64,000 nt of DNA from CBDFKU01 sp965248975 (GTDB taxonomy: Bacteria; Chloroflexota; Dehalococcoidia; Lucifugimonadales; JAGWBF01), in NCBI GenBank assembly GCA_965248975.1, contig CBDFKU010000016.1, forward strand, positions 198,180 to 262,179, written 5' to 3'. A model generated the notes under the pieces. It saw nothing but the letters and a program-made list of their open reading frames with translations. It had not been told where the DNA came from and made no database searches. The position numbers and the translations under genes are program-made. Of the stretch, positions 9,397 through 17,446 are shown piece by piece (the first letter of the stretch is position 1; the number at the start of each line of letters is the position of its first letter).

Positions 9397-10512
9397 CTAG
9401 TCCAGTTTGTAGACTTTCGCGGCGTTGCCACCGGCGATCTTGGCTTTCTCTTCCTCGGTGCAATCCACAAGAATCTCTTCCAGTATCTCCCGGCTCCTGG
9501 GGAAGGTGGACTCTACATGCGGGTAGTCCGAGCCCCATTGAAGCAGGTCCACACCGATGACGTGACGGTCCCTGATGCCGCTAAGGTCCTCCTGGAAGCC
9601 GACGAACACGTTACGCCGGAAGAAGTCGCCGGGAAGCATGTTCTCTTTGTACCTGTAAGAGTTGATACCGATGGCCGTCTGGGTGTAGTAGTAGTCCAGC
9701 CTCTCCACGAAGTATGGTATCCAGCCAAGCTCGTGCTCCACCGCCCCCACACGAAGCTCGGGATAGCGCTCGAAGACTCCCGTGTAGATCAGGTGGGCCA
9801 GGGATGCTCGGACCCAGTGGTCCCGGTTGCACTGATAGCTGGGCGTGCTCGGGTCTACAGGGGGGCATAGCTCATCTACGCCCAGACGATTCGTACCTAT
9901 ATGCAAGCTGAGGGGCATTCGTAGGTCTTGGGCCGCAGCCCAGAGGGGCTCGTAGACCGGCGAGTTGTAGGGCTGGCTTTCGGAAGGATACACGCTGATC
10001 ATGGCGCCGGCGAGACCCATGTTGGCGCACCGCTCCAGCTCCTCCACCGCTACCTGGACATCGTCCACGTTTACCATGGCGATACCCTTGAGCCGGCGGG
10101 GAAAGGGTGCACAGAACTCCGCCATCCAGTCGTTATAGGCCCTGAACACGTCGGTCAGAAGGTCGCTGTCGGGCACCCTGAACAGTAAGAGTCCGAGGGT
10201 GGGGTAGACTATACCGACGTCTACCCCGTCAATGTCCATGTCCTTCACGTGATCCTCGGGTATGTAGGCGCCCGGCTTCACACTCTCGAAAGCGCCAGAC
10301 GGGACCAACTCCTGCGGCGCATCGAACCTCACACCGGGTTGGAACGTTACTCCCTTGATCTTTCGGTCATCGCAATACCAGAAATCTCTGCCGTCCTTCT
10401 CCAGGACCATTTGGGGAGCACGTTCCTTGAACCTGGGCGCGATCCTGTCGGTCCACAGGTCGGGTGGCTCGATGATGTGACTGTCCGAGGATACGACCCT
10501 GTAGCTAGCCAT
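9397..10512 (-). CDS. Amidohydrolase-2 family protein (paralogue A)
   Basis: A 371-residue TIM-barrel metal enzyme of the ACMSD/amidohydrolase-2 group. ATG 10512 is used because GGAGG sits seven bases upstream; an upstream ATG adds only five residues. Signatures are SSDSHIIEPPDLW at the N-terminus, a central histidine in LHIGTN, and WGSDYPHVESTFPRS near the C-terminus carrying the catalytic aspartate. Family members decarboxylate or hydrolyse aromatic and carboxylated substrates. It closely resembles the gene at 31409-32548 and is more distantly related to the one at 29643-30782. Confidence 0.87.
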   Translation of the reverse strand: MASYRVVSSDSHIIEPPDLWTDRIAPRFKERAPQMVLEKDGRDFWYCDDRKIKGVTFQPGVRFDAPQELVPSGAFESVKPGAYIPEDHVKDMDIDGVDVGIVYPTLGLLLFRVPDSDLLTDVFRAYNDWMAEFCAPFPRRLKGIAMVNVDDVQVAVEELERCANMGLAGAMISVYPSESQPYNSPVYEPLWAAAQDLRMPLSLHIGTNRLGVDELCPPVDPSTPSYQCNRDHWVRASLAHLIYTGVFERYPELRVGAVEHELGWIPYFVERLDYYYTQTAIGINSYRYKENMLPGDFFRRNVFVGFQEDLSGIRDRHVIGVDLLQWGSDYPHVESTFPRSREILEEILVDCTEEEKAKIAGGNAAKVYKLD

Positions 10513-10700
10513 TTCCAGTCCTCCCACATTTTCGCCGCTTCATAGGACAACGCGTCCGAGGTTCAGGGTAGTCATGCCCGGATCCGTATAGGTTTTTACT
10601 AAGCAGGGTTGTGTTCTAGTACAGCCAAATTCTACCCTCGCCGGGAAACGATGTATACCCCTCGCGTGGTAAACCCGGTCGCCTAGGCTGGGCAGGCGGT

Positions 10701-11255
10701 CTACTCTTCCGGAAGGTCCCTGACGATGATGCGGACGGTGGCGATGAAACTCCCGGCTCGGTAATAGTCCAGGCACCACCTGCTCTGGTCTTCCGACTCC
10801 CACAGTCCAGCCGATTCCATGAAGCCCCGCATTGTCGTTGTCCAATTGACTTCCGGTGGATCCGGCAGAAGCGCTGGCGGCTTGCGCAGGTTGAGTCGGT
10901 AGTATCCCAGGTTGCCCCTTGCCCCCAGTATCAGGAGCCCGACGCCCACGATCAGAGCCAGGATCGAGGTGAAGAAGAGGAATCCGCCAGCGCTGAGGAA
11001 TATGGCCGCCAGGATCGCCAGGGTTCCCAGGATCATCATGGGGTGGCTGGGCTTGCGGACCAAGCCCAGCGAGACGATCTCCTCGTAGTCAACGGATTCA
11101 AATCGGGTCCCCCGCATCCCCCGGTCATACCTGATGATACGACGCGAGGTGGCGTAGAAAGGTTTGCATTCCGAGAGGATTTTTTCTCCTGGCATCAAGA
11201 CGTCTTCGAGGCTTGAGCCGCGGTTGTCTGCCCCGTATCTGCGACCCCTGAACAT
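10701..11255 (-). CDS. Membrane protein with a PH-like N-terminal region
   Basis: A 184-residue protein. The first 75 residues (MPGEKILSECKPFYATSRRIIRYDRG followed by FESVDYEEIVSLGL, quoted here in two parts of one region) look like a bacterial PH-type domain. Two hydrophobic segments follow at about 74-96 and 98-112 (MMILGTLAILAAIFLSAGG and FTSILALIVGVGLLILGA), then a cytoplasmic tail. Its function is unknown. It reads toward the amidohydrolase gene, 188 bases away. Confidence 0.65.
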   Translation of the reverse strand: MFRGRRYGADNRGSSLEDVLMPGEKILSECKPFYATSRRIIRYDRGMRGTRFESVDYEEIVSLGLVRKPSHPMMILGTLAILAAIFLSAGGFLFFTSILALIVGVGLLILGARGNLGYYRLNLRKPPALLPDPPEVNWTTTMRGFMESAGLWESEDQSRWCLDYYRAGSFIATVRIIVRDLPEE

Positions 11256-11369
11256 AACTACATTGTACTACAGGAAGCTAAACCGCTAAGGCCGCGTTTC
11301 CGACTGCAGTCTTGACCCCGGCTACCAACGTGAGATACAGTTTTAGGACTAAAACCAAAAGGATCAGTG

Positions 11370-11594
11370 ATGCCCATCTATGAGTACACCTGCGCCACCT
11401 GTGACCATCGATTCGACAAGCTCCAGTCCATGGGAGCGCCGGGGGCCGAATGCCCTCGCTGCAGCCAGCCGGCCCAGAAAATCATCTCCCTGTTCGCCGC
11501 GGTTACGACGGGTGACGACGGCGAGATTAGCTCCCTTGCCGGAATGGGTGGATGTGGCTCCTGCTCTGCAGGCGGTTGCGGCTGCGCCATGTGA
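11370..11594 (+). CDS. FmdB-family zinc ribbon protein
   Basis: A 74-residue protein. MPIYEYTCATCDHRFDKLQS plus CPRC gives the CxxC...CxxC zinc ribbon of the FmdB/CxxC_CxxC_SSSS family, and a Gly/Cys-rich tail (GGCGSCSAGGCGCAM) follows, as in many members. The function is regulatory or unknown. The start is the ATG at 11370, preceded by AAAAGGA; an overlapping GTG lies one codon earlier. It converges on the TIGR01906-like gene. Confidence 0.88.
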   Translation: MPIYEYTCATCDHRFDKLQSMGAPGAECPRCSQPAQKIISLFAAVTTGDDGEISSLAGMGGCGSCSAGGCGCAM

Positions 11595-11606
11595 TAGCCT
11601 CGGCGA

Positions 11607-12362
11607 CTAGGCCCCTGCTGCCTTGGAAGGATGCGGTAGCGGTGCTTCCTGCCCGCGGCCGCGTCGGCGCTGCAGGGCCAGGAAACCGCCGGTGAGGACA
11701 CCCATCGCGACGGCCTGTCCAACGGTTGCCAGGGCAACGAACATGGTGGCGTCGAACCAAAACCCTTCCGGGAACATCATTACGAGGAAGTCAGTGTTCG
11801 AGTTCAGCCTCCAGAAATCGTTGGAGAAGCTCGTCTCGTGGAATAACAGGAACAGCGAGTCGAACCCTGACAGGGCGAACACCCCCACCAGCAGGACCAC
11901 TGCCAACGTCAGTCCGCTACCCCAGAGCAGATATCTGGATAAGGCCGCCACGAACAACTTTCGATAGATGAGGAAACCCAGGGCAACGAAGGCCACCAGG
12001 TAAGCGGCGGCGGCTATGTCGATGCCATAAACCCCCCATATCAGGCGCTTCACGTCCGCCATGTGCAGCACTTCTCGCTGGTTGAAGAGCTCCCTATCCT
12101 CGCCGAAGATGGTAGCCCGTATCTCCAGAGGTTTGCCGGGAGAGTTGAAGTAGCTCCTGATCTCGCCAGCGGCGGTCACCAGCCCATCTCTGTCGATGCC
12201 GGTCACGACGGAGACATCGTATTTGTCGAACCCGTGCCGGTAGAGACGCAGGTCGTTGACCGCCCAGCTCACGCTGTTGGTGATCAAGAACAGCGGAATC
12301 GCTATGATGAACAGAGCGACCAGAGTCCTGCGCGCCAGCTTCATGGCGAGGTCATGTCGCAT
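11607..12362 (-). CDS. TIGR01906 / DUF1461 integral membrane protein
   Basis: A 251-residue protein with four predicted membrane segments: TLVALFIIAIPLFLITNSV, a central AAAYLVAFVALGFLIY, LTLAVVLLVGVFAL and ATVGQAVAMGVLTGGFLAL. The extracytoplasmic loops carry the family hallmark SFSNDFWRLNSNTDFL followed by MFPEGFW. The family is widespread in Firmicutes and Chloroflexota with no established function. The start may alternatively be ATG 12344 (MKLARR). It is divergent from mazG. Confidence 0.78.
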   Translation of the reverse strand: MRHDLAMKLARRTLVALFIIAIPLFLITNSVSWAVNDLRLYRHGFDKYDVSVVTGIDRDGLVTAAGEIRSYFNSPGKPLEIRATIFGEDRELFNQREVLHMADVKRLIWGVYGIDIAAAAYLVAFVALGFLIYRKLFVAALSRYLLWGSGLTLAVVLLVGVFALSGFDSLFLLFHETSFSNDFWRLNSNTDFLVMMFPEGFWFDATMFVALATVGQAVAMGVLTGGFLALQRRRGRGQEAPLPHPSKAAGA

Positions 12363-12471
12363 GGATATACGGTAGCATCTGACGCCTTGCTATTCAATTG
12401 ACCGCCTTCATATAATGCGGCTACCGGACCCGGCGGACCGTACCTGTATGCTTATCCAGGGGGGTGTAAGG

Positions 12472-13242
12472 ATGAAAGACGAGCGCGGTGACTCCCAGAG
12501 CCTGGTCGACATCGTGGACCGGCTCAGGTCCCCGAGTGGTTGTCCCTGGGACAGGGAGCAGACCCACGCCTCCCTCAAGCGCAACCTTCTGGAGGAGTGC
12601 TACGAGGTGTTGGAGGCCATCGATGGAGGCGACCCTGCCAAGCTGTCCGAGGAGCTAGGGGATATCCTGGTCCAGGTGGTATTCCACGCTCAGATAGCCA
12701 GTGAGGCCGGGAAGTTCCGTTTCGACGACGTGGAGCATAAGGTTGCTCAGAAGCTGGTCCGACGTCATCCTCATGTCTTCGGCGACGTCGTGGTCTCCGA
12801 TGCCCGGGAGGTGGAGCTTAACTGGGAAGCCCTGAAGCAACGGGAGGGTCCCCGGAGGTCACCGGTGGACGGCGTTCCCAACGAGTTGCCGGCCCTGGCC
12901 ACCGCCCAGCTGATCCAGGATCGGGTGGGCAAGGCGGGCTTCGAGTGGGAGGACATTTCGGGGGTGCTGGACAAGGTGGCGGAAGAGGTCGCAGAGCTGA
13001 AGGACGCGCCCAGCGAAGAAGAAAAGTTCCAAGAGATGGGCGATCTGCTCTTCACCATGGTCAACCTGGCGCGGTGGCTGGGAATCCATGCCGAGGACTC
13101 CCTTCGCCAGGCCAACGCACGATTCCGGCGACGCTACACGACGATGGAAAGGCTAGCCACACAGCGAGGCCTGGACTTCGCCGGACTCCCCCTTCAGGAT
13201 AAGGAAACTCTGTGGCAGGAGGCGAAAGGCATCGAGGGCTGA
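12472..13242 (+). CDS. mazG: Nucleoside triphosphate pyrophosphohydrolase MazG
   Basis: A 256-residue house-cleaning enzyme that hydrolyses NTPs to NMP and pyrophosphate. ATG 12472 follows a G-rich ribosome site and gives the usual start before VDIVDRLRSPSGCPWDREQT. Two MazG domains are visible. The first has LLEECYEVLEAIDGG and ELGDILVQVVFH as the ExxE...ExxD metal site. The second has KVAEEVAELKDA and EMGDLLFTMVN. It converges with sppA, 14 bases between stops. Confidence 0.93.
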   Translation: MKDERGDSQSLVDIVDRLRSPSGCPWDREQTHASLKRNLLEECYEVLEAIDGGDPAKLSEELGDILVQVVFHAQIASEAGKFRFDDVEHKVAQKLVRRHPHVFGDVVVSDAREVELNWEALKQREGPRRSPVDGVPNELPALATAQLIQDRVGKAGFEWEDISGVLDKVAEEVAELKDAPSEEEKFQEMGDLLFTMVNLARWLGIHAEDSLRQANARFRRRYTTMERLATQRGLDFAGLPLQDKETLWQEAKGIEG

Positions 13243-13256
13243 TCCACGTTCACTCT

Positions 13257-14069
13257 CTATTCGACATTCTGTGGCCACATGTAGTACAGGCCTCCCATCA
13301 GCACCCGCTCCAGCTCCCATGATACCCCTTCCGTGACGCCGGGACCTCCGACACGGCCCACTAGCCGCTCCAGCAGCGGTCTTCTGGGCCGGATCCAGAT
13401 GGGCCTACGCCGGGTCCTTCCCAGTTCCGTGGCCATGTCCAGGGCCGTGTCGAAGTCTCCCAGCTCGTCCACCAGGCCCCGCTCTTTGGCGCCCCTTCCG
13501 GTGAACACCTCCCCGGTCGCGTACTCCCTCACCTTCTCTTCTTCCATCCGCCTACCGGAGGCTACCGCCTGGACGAAGTTGCCGTACACTTCGTCGATGA
13601 GCTGTGCGAACTTGGCGCCTTCTTCGTCGGTGGGGCTGCGCCAGAAGCCGGACATATCCTTGAAGAGACCACTCTTGTAGACGGAGAAGCTGACTCCAAG
13701 TTTCTGGAAAAGTTGCTCCAGCACGGGACGCAGATATATCACACCGATGGAGCCGACCATGGCAGAGGGCAGCGCGACGATCTTGTGAGCGGCGCAGCTT
13801 ATGTAGTAGGCACCCGATGCGCCCGTTCCTCTGATGTACGCCACCACCGGCTTCTCCCTGGCGACCCGGGAGAGGCTGTGGTATAGCGCTTCGGAGCCCG
13901 CCGCCGTGCCGCCTGGTGAGTCGATCTCCACCAGGACCGCCCTGTACCGACGGTCCCTGCGGAGAGCTTCCAGGATACGGGAGTAGGCCGGGACCCTAGC
14001 TCCTCCGCCGATAACCCCCGTTATCTCCATCACGGCGACTCCAGAACGGCCCATAAACGGAATCGGCAC
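13257..14069 (-). CDS. sppA: Signal peptide peptidase SppA-type serine protease
   Basis: A 270-residue member of the S49 family. The nucleophile Ser85 is in GTGASGAYYIS, and the general-base lysine is in YKSGLFKDM (132 or 137). The ClpP-like fold motif EIDSPGGTAAGSEALY is clear. GTG 14069 is preceded by AGGAGG. Unlike classical SppA there is no obvious N-terminal membrane segment, so the enzyme may be cytosolic or peripherally bound, as in the shorter bacterial forms. SppA degrades leftover signal peptides in the membrane. Confidence 0.88.
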   Translation of the reverse strand: MPIPFMGRSGVAVMEITGVIGGGARVPAYSRILEALRRDRRYRAVLVEIDSPGGTAAGSEALYHSLSRVAREKPVVAYIRGTGASGAYYISCAAHKIVALPSAMVGSIGVIYLRPVLEQLFQKLGVSFSVYKSGLFKDMSGFWRSPTDEEGAKFAQLIDEVYGNFVQAVASGRRMEEEKVREYATGEVFTGRGAKERGLVDELGDFDTALDMATELGRTRRRPIWIRPRRPLLERLVGRVGGPGVTEGVSWELERVLMGGLYYMWPQNVE

Positions 14070-14121
14070 TGTCCGCCTCCTTTTCTAGTCCCACGCAGGC
14101 GGGGACTGTCATTCCCGGCGG

Positions 14122-15139
14122 TCAGGGAGAAAGCTGGCCCGCCCGCCGTCGAGACAATCCTCCGGTCCACGTCATCCATCTCAAGGTGTCGGTCACCGTC
14201 TCGGCCAGGTCCCTGGGAGCGATGCCAAGGGCGGAGCGGGTCTGGGAGTCATCGATGCTGTGGCGGAGGCTCAGCGCGTAGACACCCTGATAGTTCCAGG
14301 GCAGGCGGAACGGGAGGAACCGCTGCATCAGGTCCACTGACCGCATGGGCATTTTCAGGGACCAAGCCGGTACTGTGACCACACGGATTGACCTTCCGGT
14401 CGCGGAAGAAACGACCTCGACCAGTTGCCTGCCGCTAACGCTGTGGCTTGGCGCCATGTAGCTCCGGGAGCCCCGGCCCTTCTCGATCACCGCGGTATGC
14501 AGTCTGGCCAGGTCCCGCACATCGCTGATGGGCAATCCTCCCGCCGGCAGCACCGGAAGAACTCCGGAAAGCAGGTTCCTGGCGAACAGGCTGCTCTCTC
14601 CGAAGTGGGGGTCGTTGGGTCCCCAGACCATGCCAGGGTAGGTGATCACCACCGGCGCTCCGATGTCCCGGTAGCGGCGAGCTACCAGGTCGGCAGCCGC
14701 TTTGGAACGAAAATAGGCACCTGGCGGCCTTGTGACGGGCGAATCCGGAGTCAAAAGGGCGCCCTTCTGGCCTATCAAGGCTACCCAGCTGGAGACATAA
14801 ACTATCGGGTCCAGCCCTAGCCTGTGTGCTACTCCCAGCACCACGTCGGTGCCGCGTACGTTGGTGTTTTCTATGACAGGGGCCGCCCTGGAGTCCAACG
14901 AGTAGACCGACGCGCAGTGCACCACCGCATCGCAGCCGTTCATACAGCGCTCCACCGCTCCCGGATCGGTGACATCGCCGGACACCGTCTCCACGTCCTG
15001 CACACCTAGAGGGGACAGGGCTGTGGGAACGAGATCAAGGGGCCCTCGCCAGCAGCTTGACATCGTGTCCGGCACGAATCAACTCGGCGATTGTATGAGA
15101 GCCGACGAACCCTGTGCCACCCGTCACCATGACTTTCAT
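14122..15139 (-). pseudogene. NAD-dependent epimerase/dehydratase, frameshifted
   Basis: An extended short-chain dehydrogenase. The beginning is at ATG 15139, where MKVMVTGGTGFVGSHTIAE supplies the Rossmann TGGTGFVG motif. That frame stops after LLARAP at about 15033-15037. The rest of the protein continues in another frame from about 15047 (RGPLDLVPTALSPLGVQD onward) to 14122, including YFRSKAAADL, the YxxxK catalytic pair, and the substrate region VVITYPGMVWGP. The break lies in AAGGGGCCCTC at 15037-15047. Removing one base there restores a normal protein of about 340 residues. The C-terminal open frame alone lacks the NAD-binding loop, so it would not be functional. Confidence 0.8.
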
Positions 15140-15301
15140 AGTGGGCCTCGACGTCCTCCGCGCGGTGACACCTTAAGGGTCTTCGATCGTCACGCGGGGG
15201 GAAGTGCTGGAGGGATGCCTTAGCCGGATGCTACCGTACCCTCTCACGGCAGTCAAGGGGACGGTTGGCGCCAGGGTCTTTCTACAGACGGCCGTCCGGG
15301 T

Positions 15302-15307
15302 TATAAT
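15302..15307 (+). promoter_or_regulatory. -10 box for tRNA-Pro
   Basis: A perfect TATAAT lies 9 bases before the tRNA 5' end. The -35 position has only a weak TTTCTA with a 17-base spacer. Confidence 0.55.
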
Positions 15308-15316
15308 AGGGATCGT

Positions 15317-15392
15317 CGGGGTGTAGCGCAGCGGCTAGCGCGCCACGTTCGGGACGTGGAGGCCGGTGGTTCGAATCCACTCACCCCGACCA
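15317..15392 (+). tRNA. tRNA-Pro (anticodon CGG)
   Basis: 76 bases. The acceptor stem CGGGGTG pairs with CACCCCG, followed by A and an encoded CCA. The anticodon stem CCACG/CGTGG encloses the loop TTCGGGA, giving CGG. The T-arm is GGTGG TTCGAAT CCACT, with one G-U pair. The D-arm is GCGC AGCGGCTA GCGC. Confidence 0.95.
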
Positions 15393-15433
15393 AGAGCAGC
15401 CTCTGGCTGGTCATCGCAGCCCTTAATCAGACC

Positions 15434-15461
15434 TTGACACGAGTTCGCCCCTGGCTATAAT
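15434..15461 (+). promoter_or_regulatory. Strong sigma-70 promoter for the MarR gene
   Basis: TTGACA at 15434-15439 and TATAAT at 15456-15461, both perfect, with a 16-base spacer. Transcription would begin near 15468, leaving a leader of about 20 bases before ATG 15491. A self-binding regulator could act here, but no clear palindrome is visible. Confidence 0.75.
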
Positions 15462-15490
15462 TAGTGTATATGCTCTCATGGAGCTGGCCC

Positions 15491-15952
15491 ATGGACTTAC
15501 AAGTTATCGAACCGGACCTTGCCAGGCTCAGGTTCTGCGCGTGCGGTAACCTACGAGGAGCGGCTCGCGCCATCACCCAGTTCTACGATGAGGCCTTACA
15601 ACCGGTGGGGTTGAGGGCCACCCAGTACAGTCTTCTTACGGCGATTGTCCTCCTGGGTCGGCCTACCCTTACGACCATGGCCGAGGTCCTGGTAATGGAC
15701 CGGACGACGTTGACTCGCAACCTGCAACTTCTGGAGAAACAGGGGTTCATCGAAGTGGTTCCAGGAGATGACCGCAGGACCAGGGAAGTGTCCCTGACCG
15801 ACAAGGGCCGTGACGCCGTGCTGCGGGGCTTCCCTCTTTGGCAACAGGCTCAGGCCCAGGTGGTCCGAGAGTTGGGGGAAGAGAGGTTCGGGTCGCTACT
15901 GCGGGACCTGTCGGCGGTAGTGTCGATAGTCCAGCCGGAACAATCGGACTAG
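15491..15952 (+). CDS. MarR-family transcriptional regulator
   Basis: A 153-residue winged-helix repressor. ATG 15491 has GGAG seven bases upstream; earlier in-frame starts at 15464 and 15470 have none. The core is LRATQYSLLTAIVLLGRPTL, TMAEVLVMDRTTLTRNLQLL (recognition helix) and the wing EVVPGDDRRTREVSLTDKG. N- and C-terminal helices form the dimer interface. The ligand and targets are unknown. It has no divergent neighbour within 100 bases, so it may control itself or distant genes. Confidence 0.9.
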   Translation: MDLQVIEPDLARLRFCACGNLRGAARAITQFYDEALQPVGLRATQYSLLTAIVLLGRPTLTTMAEVLVMDRTTLTRNLQLLEKQGFIEVVPGDDRRTREVSLTDKGRDAVLRGFPLWQQAQAQVVRELGEERFGSLLRDLSAVVSIVQPEQSD

Positions 15953-16119
15953 GAGTAGGTACACTTATAGGGAAGCCAGCTATGATTTTGAGGTTGTTCG
16001 TGTGCGGGCTTCTGCCTGAGAGAACTTTATCGAAGGCCGCCAGAACCCACAGATGTATATGCATCTTGCGTTTAGCGATGAGGAGTAGGGTGCCCAGTAT
16101 CTAGACCTGGGCAAACAGC

Positions 16120-16467
16120 CTACCCCTTCACCAAGCCAATGGTGTTGCCATCAGGATCGGCGAACAGCGCCATGGTGACATAGTCGGGTATCTCGGTGGG
16201 GGGCATGATCGTCTTGCCGCCCAGACTCTCCGCCTTGTTCAGGTAGGCCTGAAGGTCGTCCACCTGGACATAGACGGTGACCCACCCGGGTCCTCCCTGG
16301 GTCGGCCCGATGCCCCCGCTGGGAGCGCCCTCGACGTGGGCGTCGACCAGGCCGTAGTTCATGGGGTTGTTGGCGTCGACGTGCCAGTCGAATAGCTTGG
16401 AATAGAACTCCTGGGCCTTGCCAGGCTCGTTGGAAGTGATCTCCCAGTGTACTACCGGGTTTGGCAT
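16120..16467 (-). CDS. Glyoxalase/VOC-family protein
   Basis: A 115-residue single vicinal-oxygen-chelate domain: MPNPVVHWEITSNEPGKAQE with FYSKLFDW, then VTVYVQVDDLQAYLNKAESLGG and FADPDGNTIGLVKG. It begins at ATG 16467 behind AAGGAGGCG. It lies downstream of the ArsR/SRPBCC pair on the same strand with a 78-base gap, a common grouping; the substrate is unknown. Confidence 0.85.
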   Translation of the reverse strand: MPNPVVHWEITSNEPGKAQEFYSKLFDWHVDANNPMNYGLVDAHVEGAPSGGIGPTQGGPGWVTVYVQVDDLQAYLNKAESLGGKTIMPPTEIPDYVTMALFADPDGNTIGLVKG

Positions 16468-16545
16468 GGGTCGCCTCCTTGCTCGTATTGTGGCTCGCTC
16501 CAGGAAATTCAGCCCTCTTTTGAAGGGGGCGGAGGGTTAAATCTG

Positions 16546-17004
16546 CTAGCCGTGGGCGCCGGTCCACGGGTCAGGCCCGGGGTCGCCTCCCGCCGACGCG
16601 GTGGCCAGGCGGGGAAGGTAGTGCTCCCATCCCTCCGCATGTGGCCCCTGCTGATCCGTGGGAAGGCCCAGGTGGCGCAGACGGGCGATGGTGCCGTCGC
16701 CGTCTGGGGTGAGGGATACCTCCACCGTGGAGGCCCCGGGAGGGACGGCGCTGTCCTCGCCCTCCCAGCCCCAGGTAAACACTACTCGGCTGTTGGGCAC
16801 CACCTCCTGGTACTCGCCGCGGGCGATGTCACGGCCCGTGATGTTGACCCGATAGACGCCTCCGGGCCGCGGGTCCAGGTCGGCCTCCACGCCCTTCCAG
16901 CGCATCATCTTCTCCGGGTCGGTGAAGAAGGGGAATATGGTCTCCGGCCGCGCGTCGATTCGTACCTCGCGCTCTATAGCATCAGGATCGTTGGGAGTCA
17001 CCAT
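16546..17004 (-). CDS. SRPBCC / AHSA1-type domain protein
   Basis: A 152-residue protein of the START-like fold: IEREVRIDARPETIFPFFTD, then MMRWKGVEADLDPRPGG, and a C-terminal helix with GWEHYLPRLA. Such proteins bind small hydrophobic ligands. Its start lies inside the end of the ArsR gene (23-base overlap), showing translational coupling. The ArsR-SRPBCC pair is widespread. Confidence 0.87.
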   Translation of the reverse strand: MVTPNDPDAIEREVRIDARPETIFPFFTDPEKMMRWKGVEADLDPRPGGVYRVNITGRDIARGEYQEVVPNSRVVFTWGWEGEDSAVPPGASTVEVSLTPDGDGTIARLRHLGLPTDQQGPHAEGWEHYLPRLATASAGGDPGPDPWTGAHG

Positions 17005-17311
17005 TCCTCGGCCTCTCCTCCTCGGCTTCAGCTGCCTCGGCCAGCCGCCGCAGACCCTCGTCCCAGAACTGCTCCAGGAAGCTCCTCAGTTCGGCCAATC
17101 CCTCTGGCCGGGCCCGGTACAGGCGCCGCGTCCCCTCCCGCCGCACCGAGACCAGGTCGGCGTCGCAGAGTACCTTCAGATGCTGGGAGATGGCGGGCCT
17201 GGTAACCTCGAAGTGGGCGGCGATCTCCCCGGAGGAGAGCTCTACGTTGTGAACCAGGCGCAGAATCTCCCTGCGTCGAGGCTCGGCAATGGCGCGTAGA
17301 AGCAGGTCCAT
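16982..17311 (-). CDS. ArsR-family transcriptional regulator
   Basis: A 109-residue winged-helix repressor: IAEPRRREILRLVHNVELSS, then the recognition helix EVTRPAISQHLKVLCDADLV and the wing VRREGTRRLYRARPEGL. No metal-binding cysteine pair of the ArsR metal sensors is seen (one isolated Cys), so it probably responds to something other than metals or is constitutive. Its promoter lies immediately upstream. Confidence 0.9.
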   Translation of the reverse strand: MDLLLRAIAEPRRREILRLVHNVELSSGEIAAHFEVTRPAISQHLKVLCDADLVSVRREGTRRLYRARPEGLAELRSFLEQFWDEGLRRLAEAAEAEEERPRNGDSQRS

Positions 17312-17319
17312 CAGGCGCT

Positions 17320-17348
17320 ATTTTAGCATGTGCTTACGTAAGTGTCAA
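17320..17348 (-). promoter_or_regulatory. ArsR promoter with a 10-base palindrome in the spacer
   Basis: On the minus strand TTGACA (17348-17343), a 17-base spacer, then TAAAAT (17325-17320). The spacer holds the palindrome CTTACGTAAG (17333-17342), well placed as an autorepressor operator. Only eight bases separate the -10 box from the ArsR ATG at 17311, so the mRNA is probably leaderless. Confidence 0.75.
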
Positions 17349-17446
17349 CTAAAAAGATATAATGGATCAGGTTAAGATCGATTACAGAGGGCTCACCACA
17401 AGCCGACCCTTCCTTCGGCGTCGTTTCGTTTAGAAGCAGCGGGATC

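Noticed and set aside
14108..14121. Partial REP-like copy (GTCATTCCCGGCGG)
   Set aside because: Only half of the hairpin is present, without the second arm; too short to call.
15317..15392. tRNA-Pro as an integration site
   Set aside because: No integrase gene or repeat of the tRNA 3' end nearby; its neighbours are ordinary genes.
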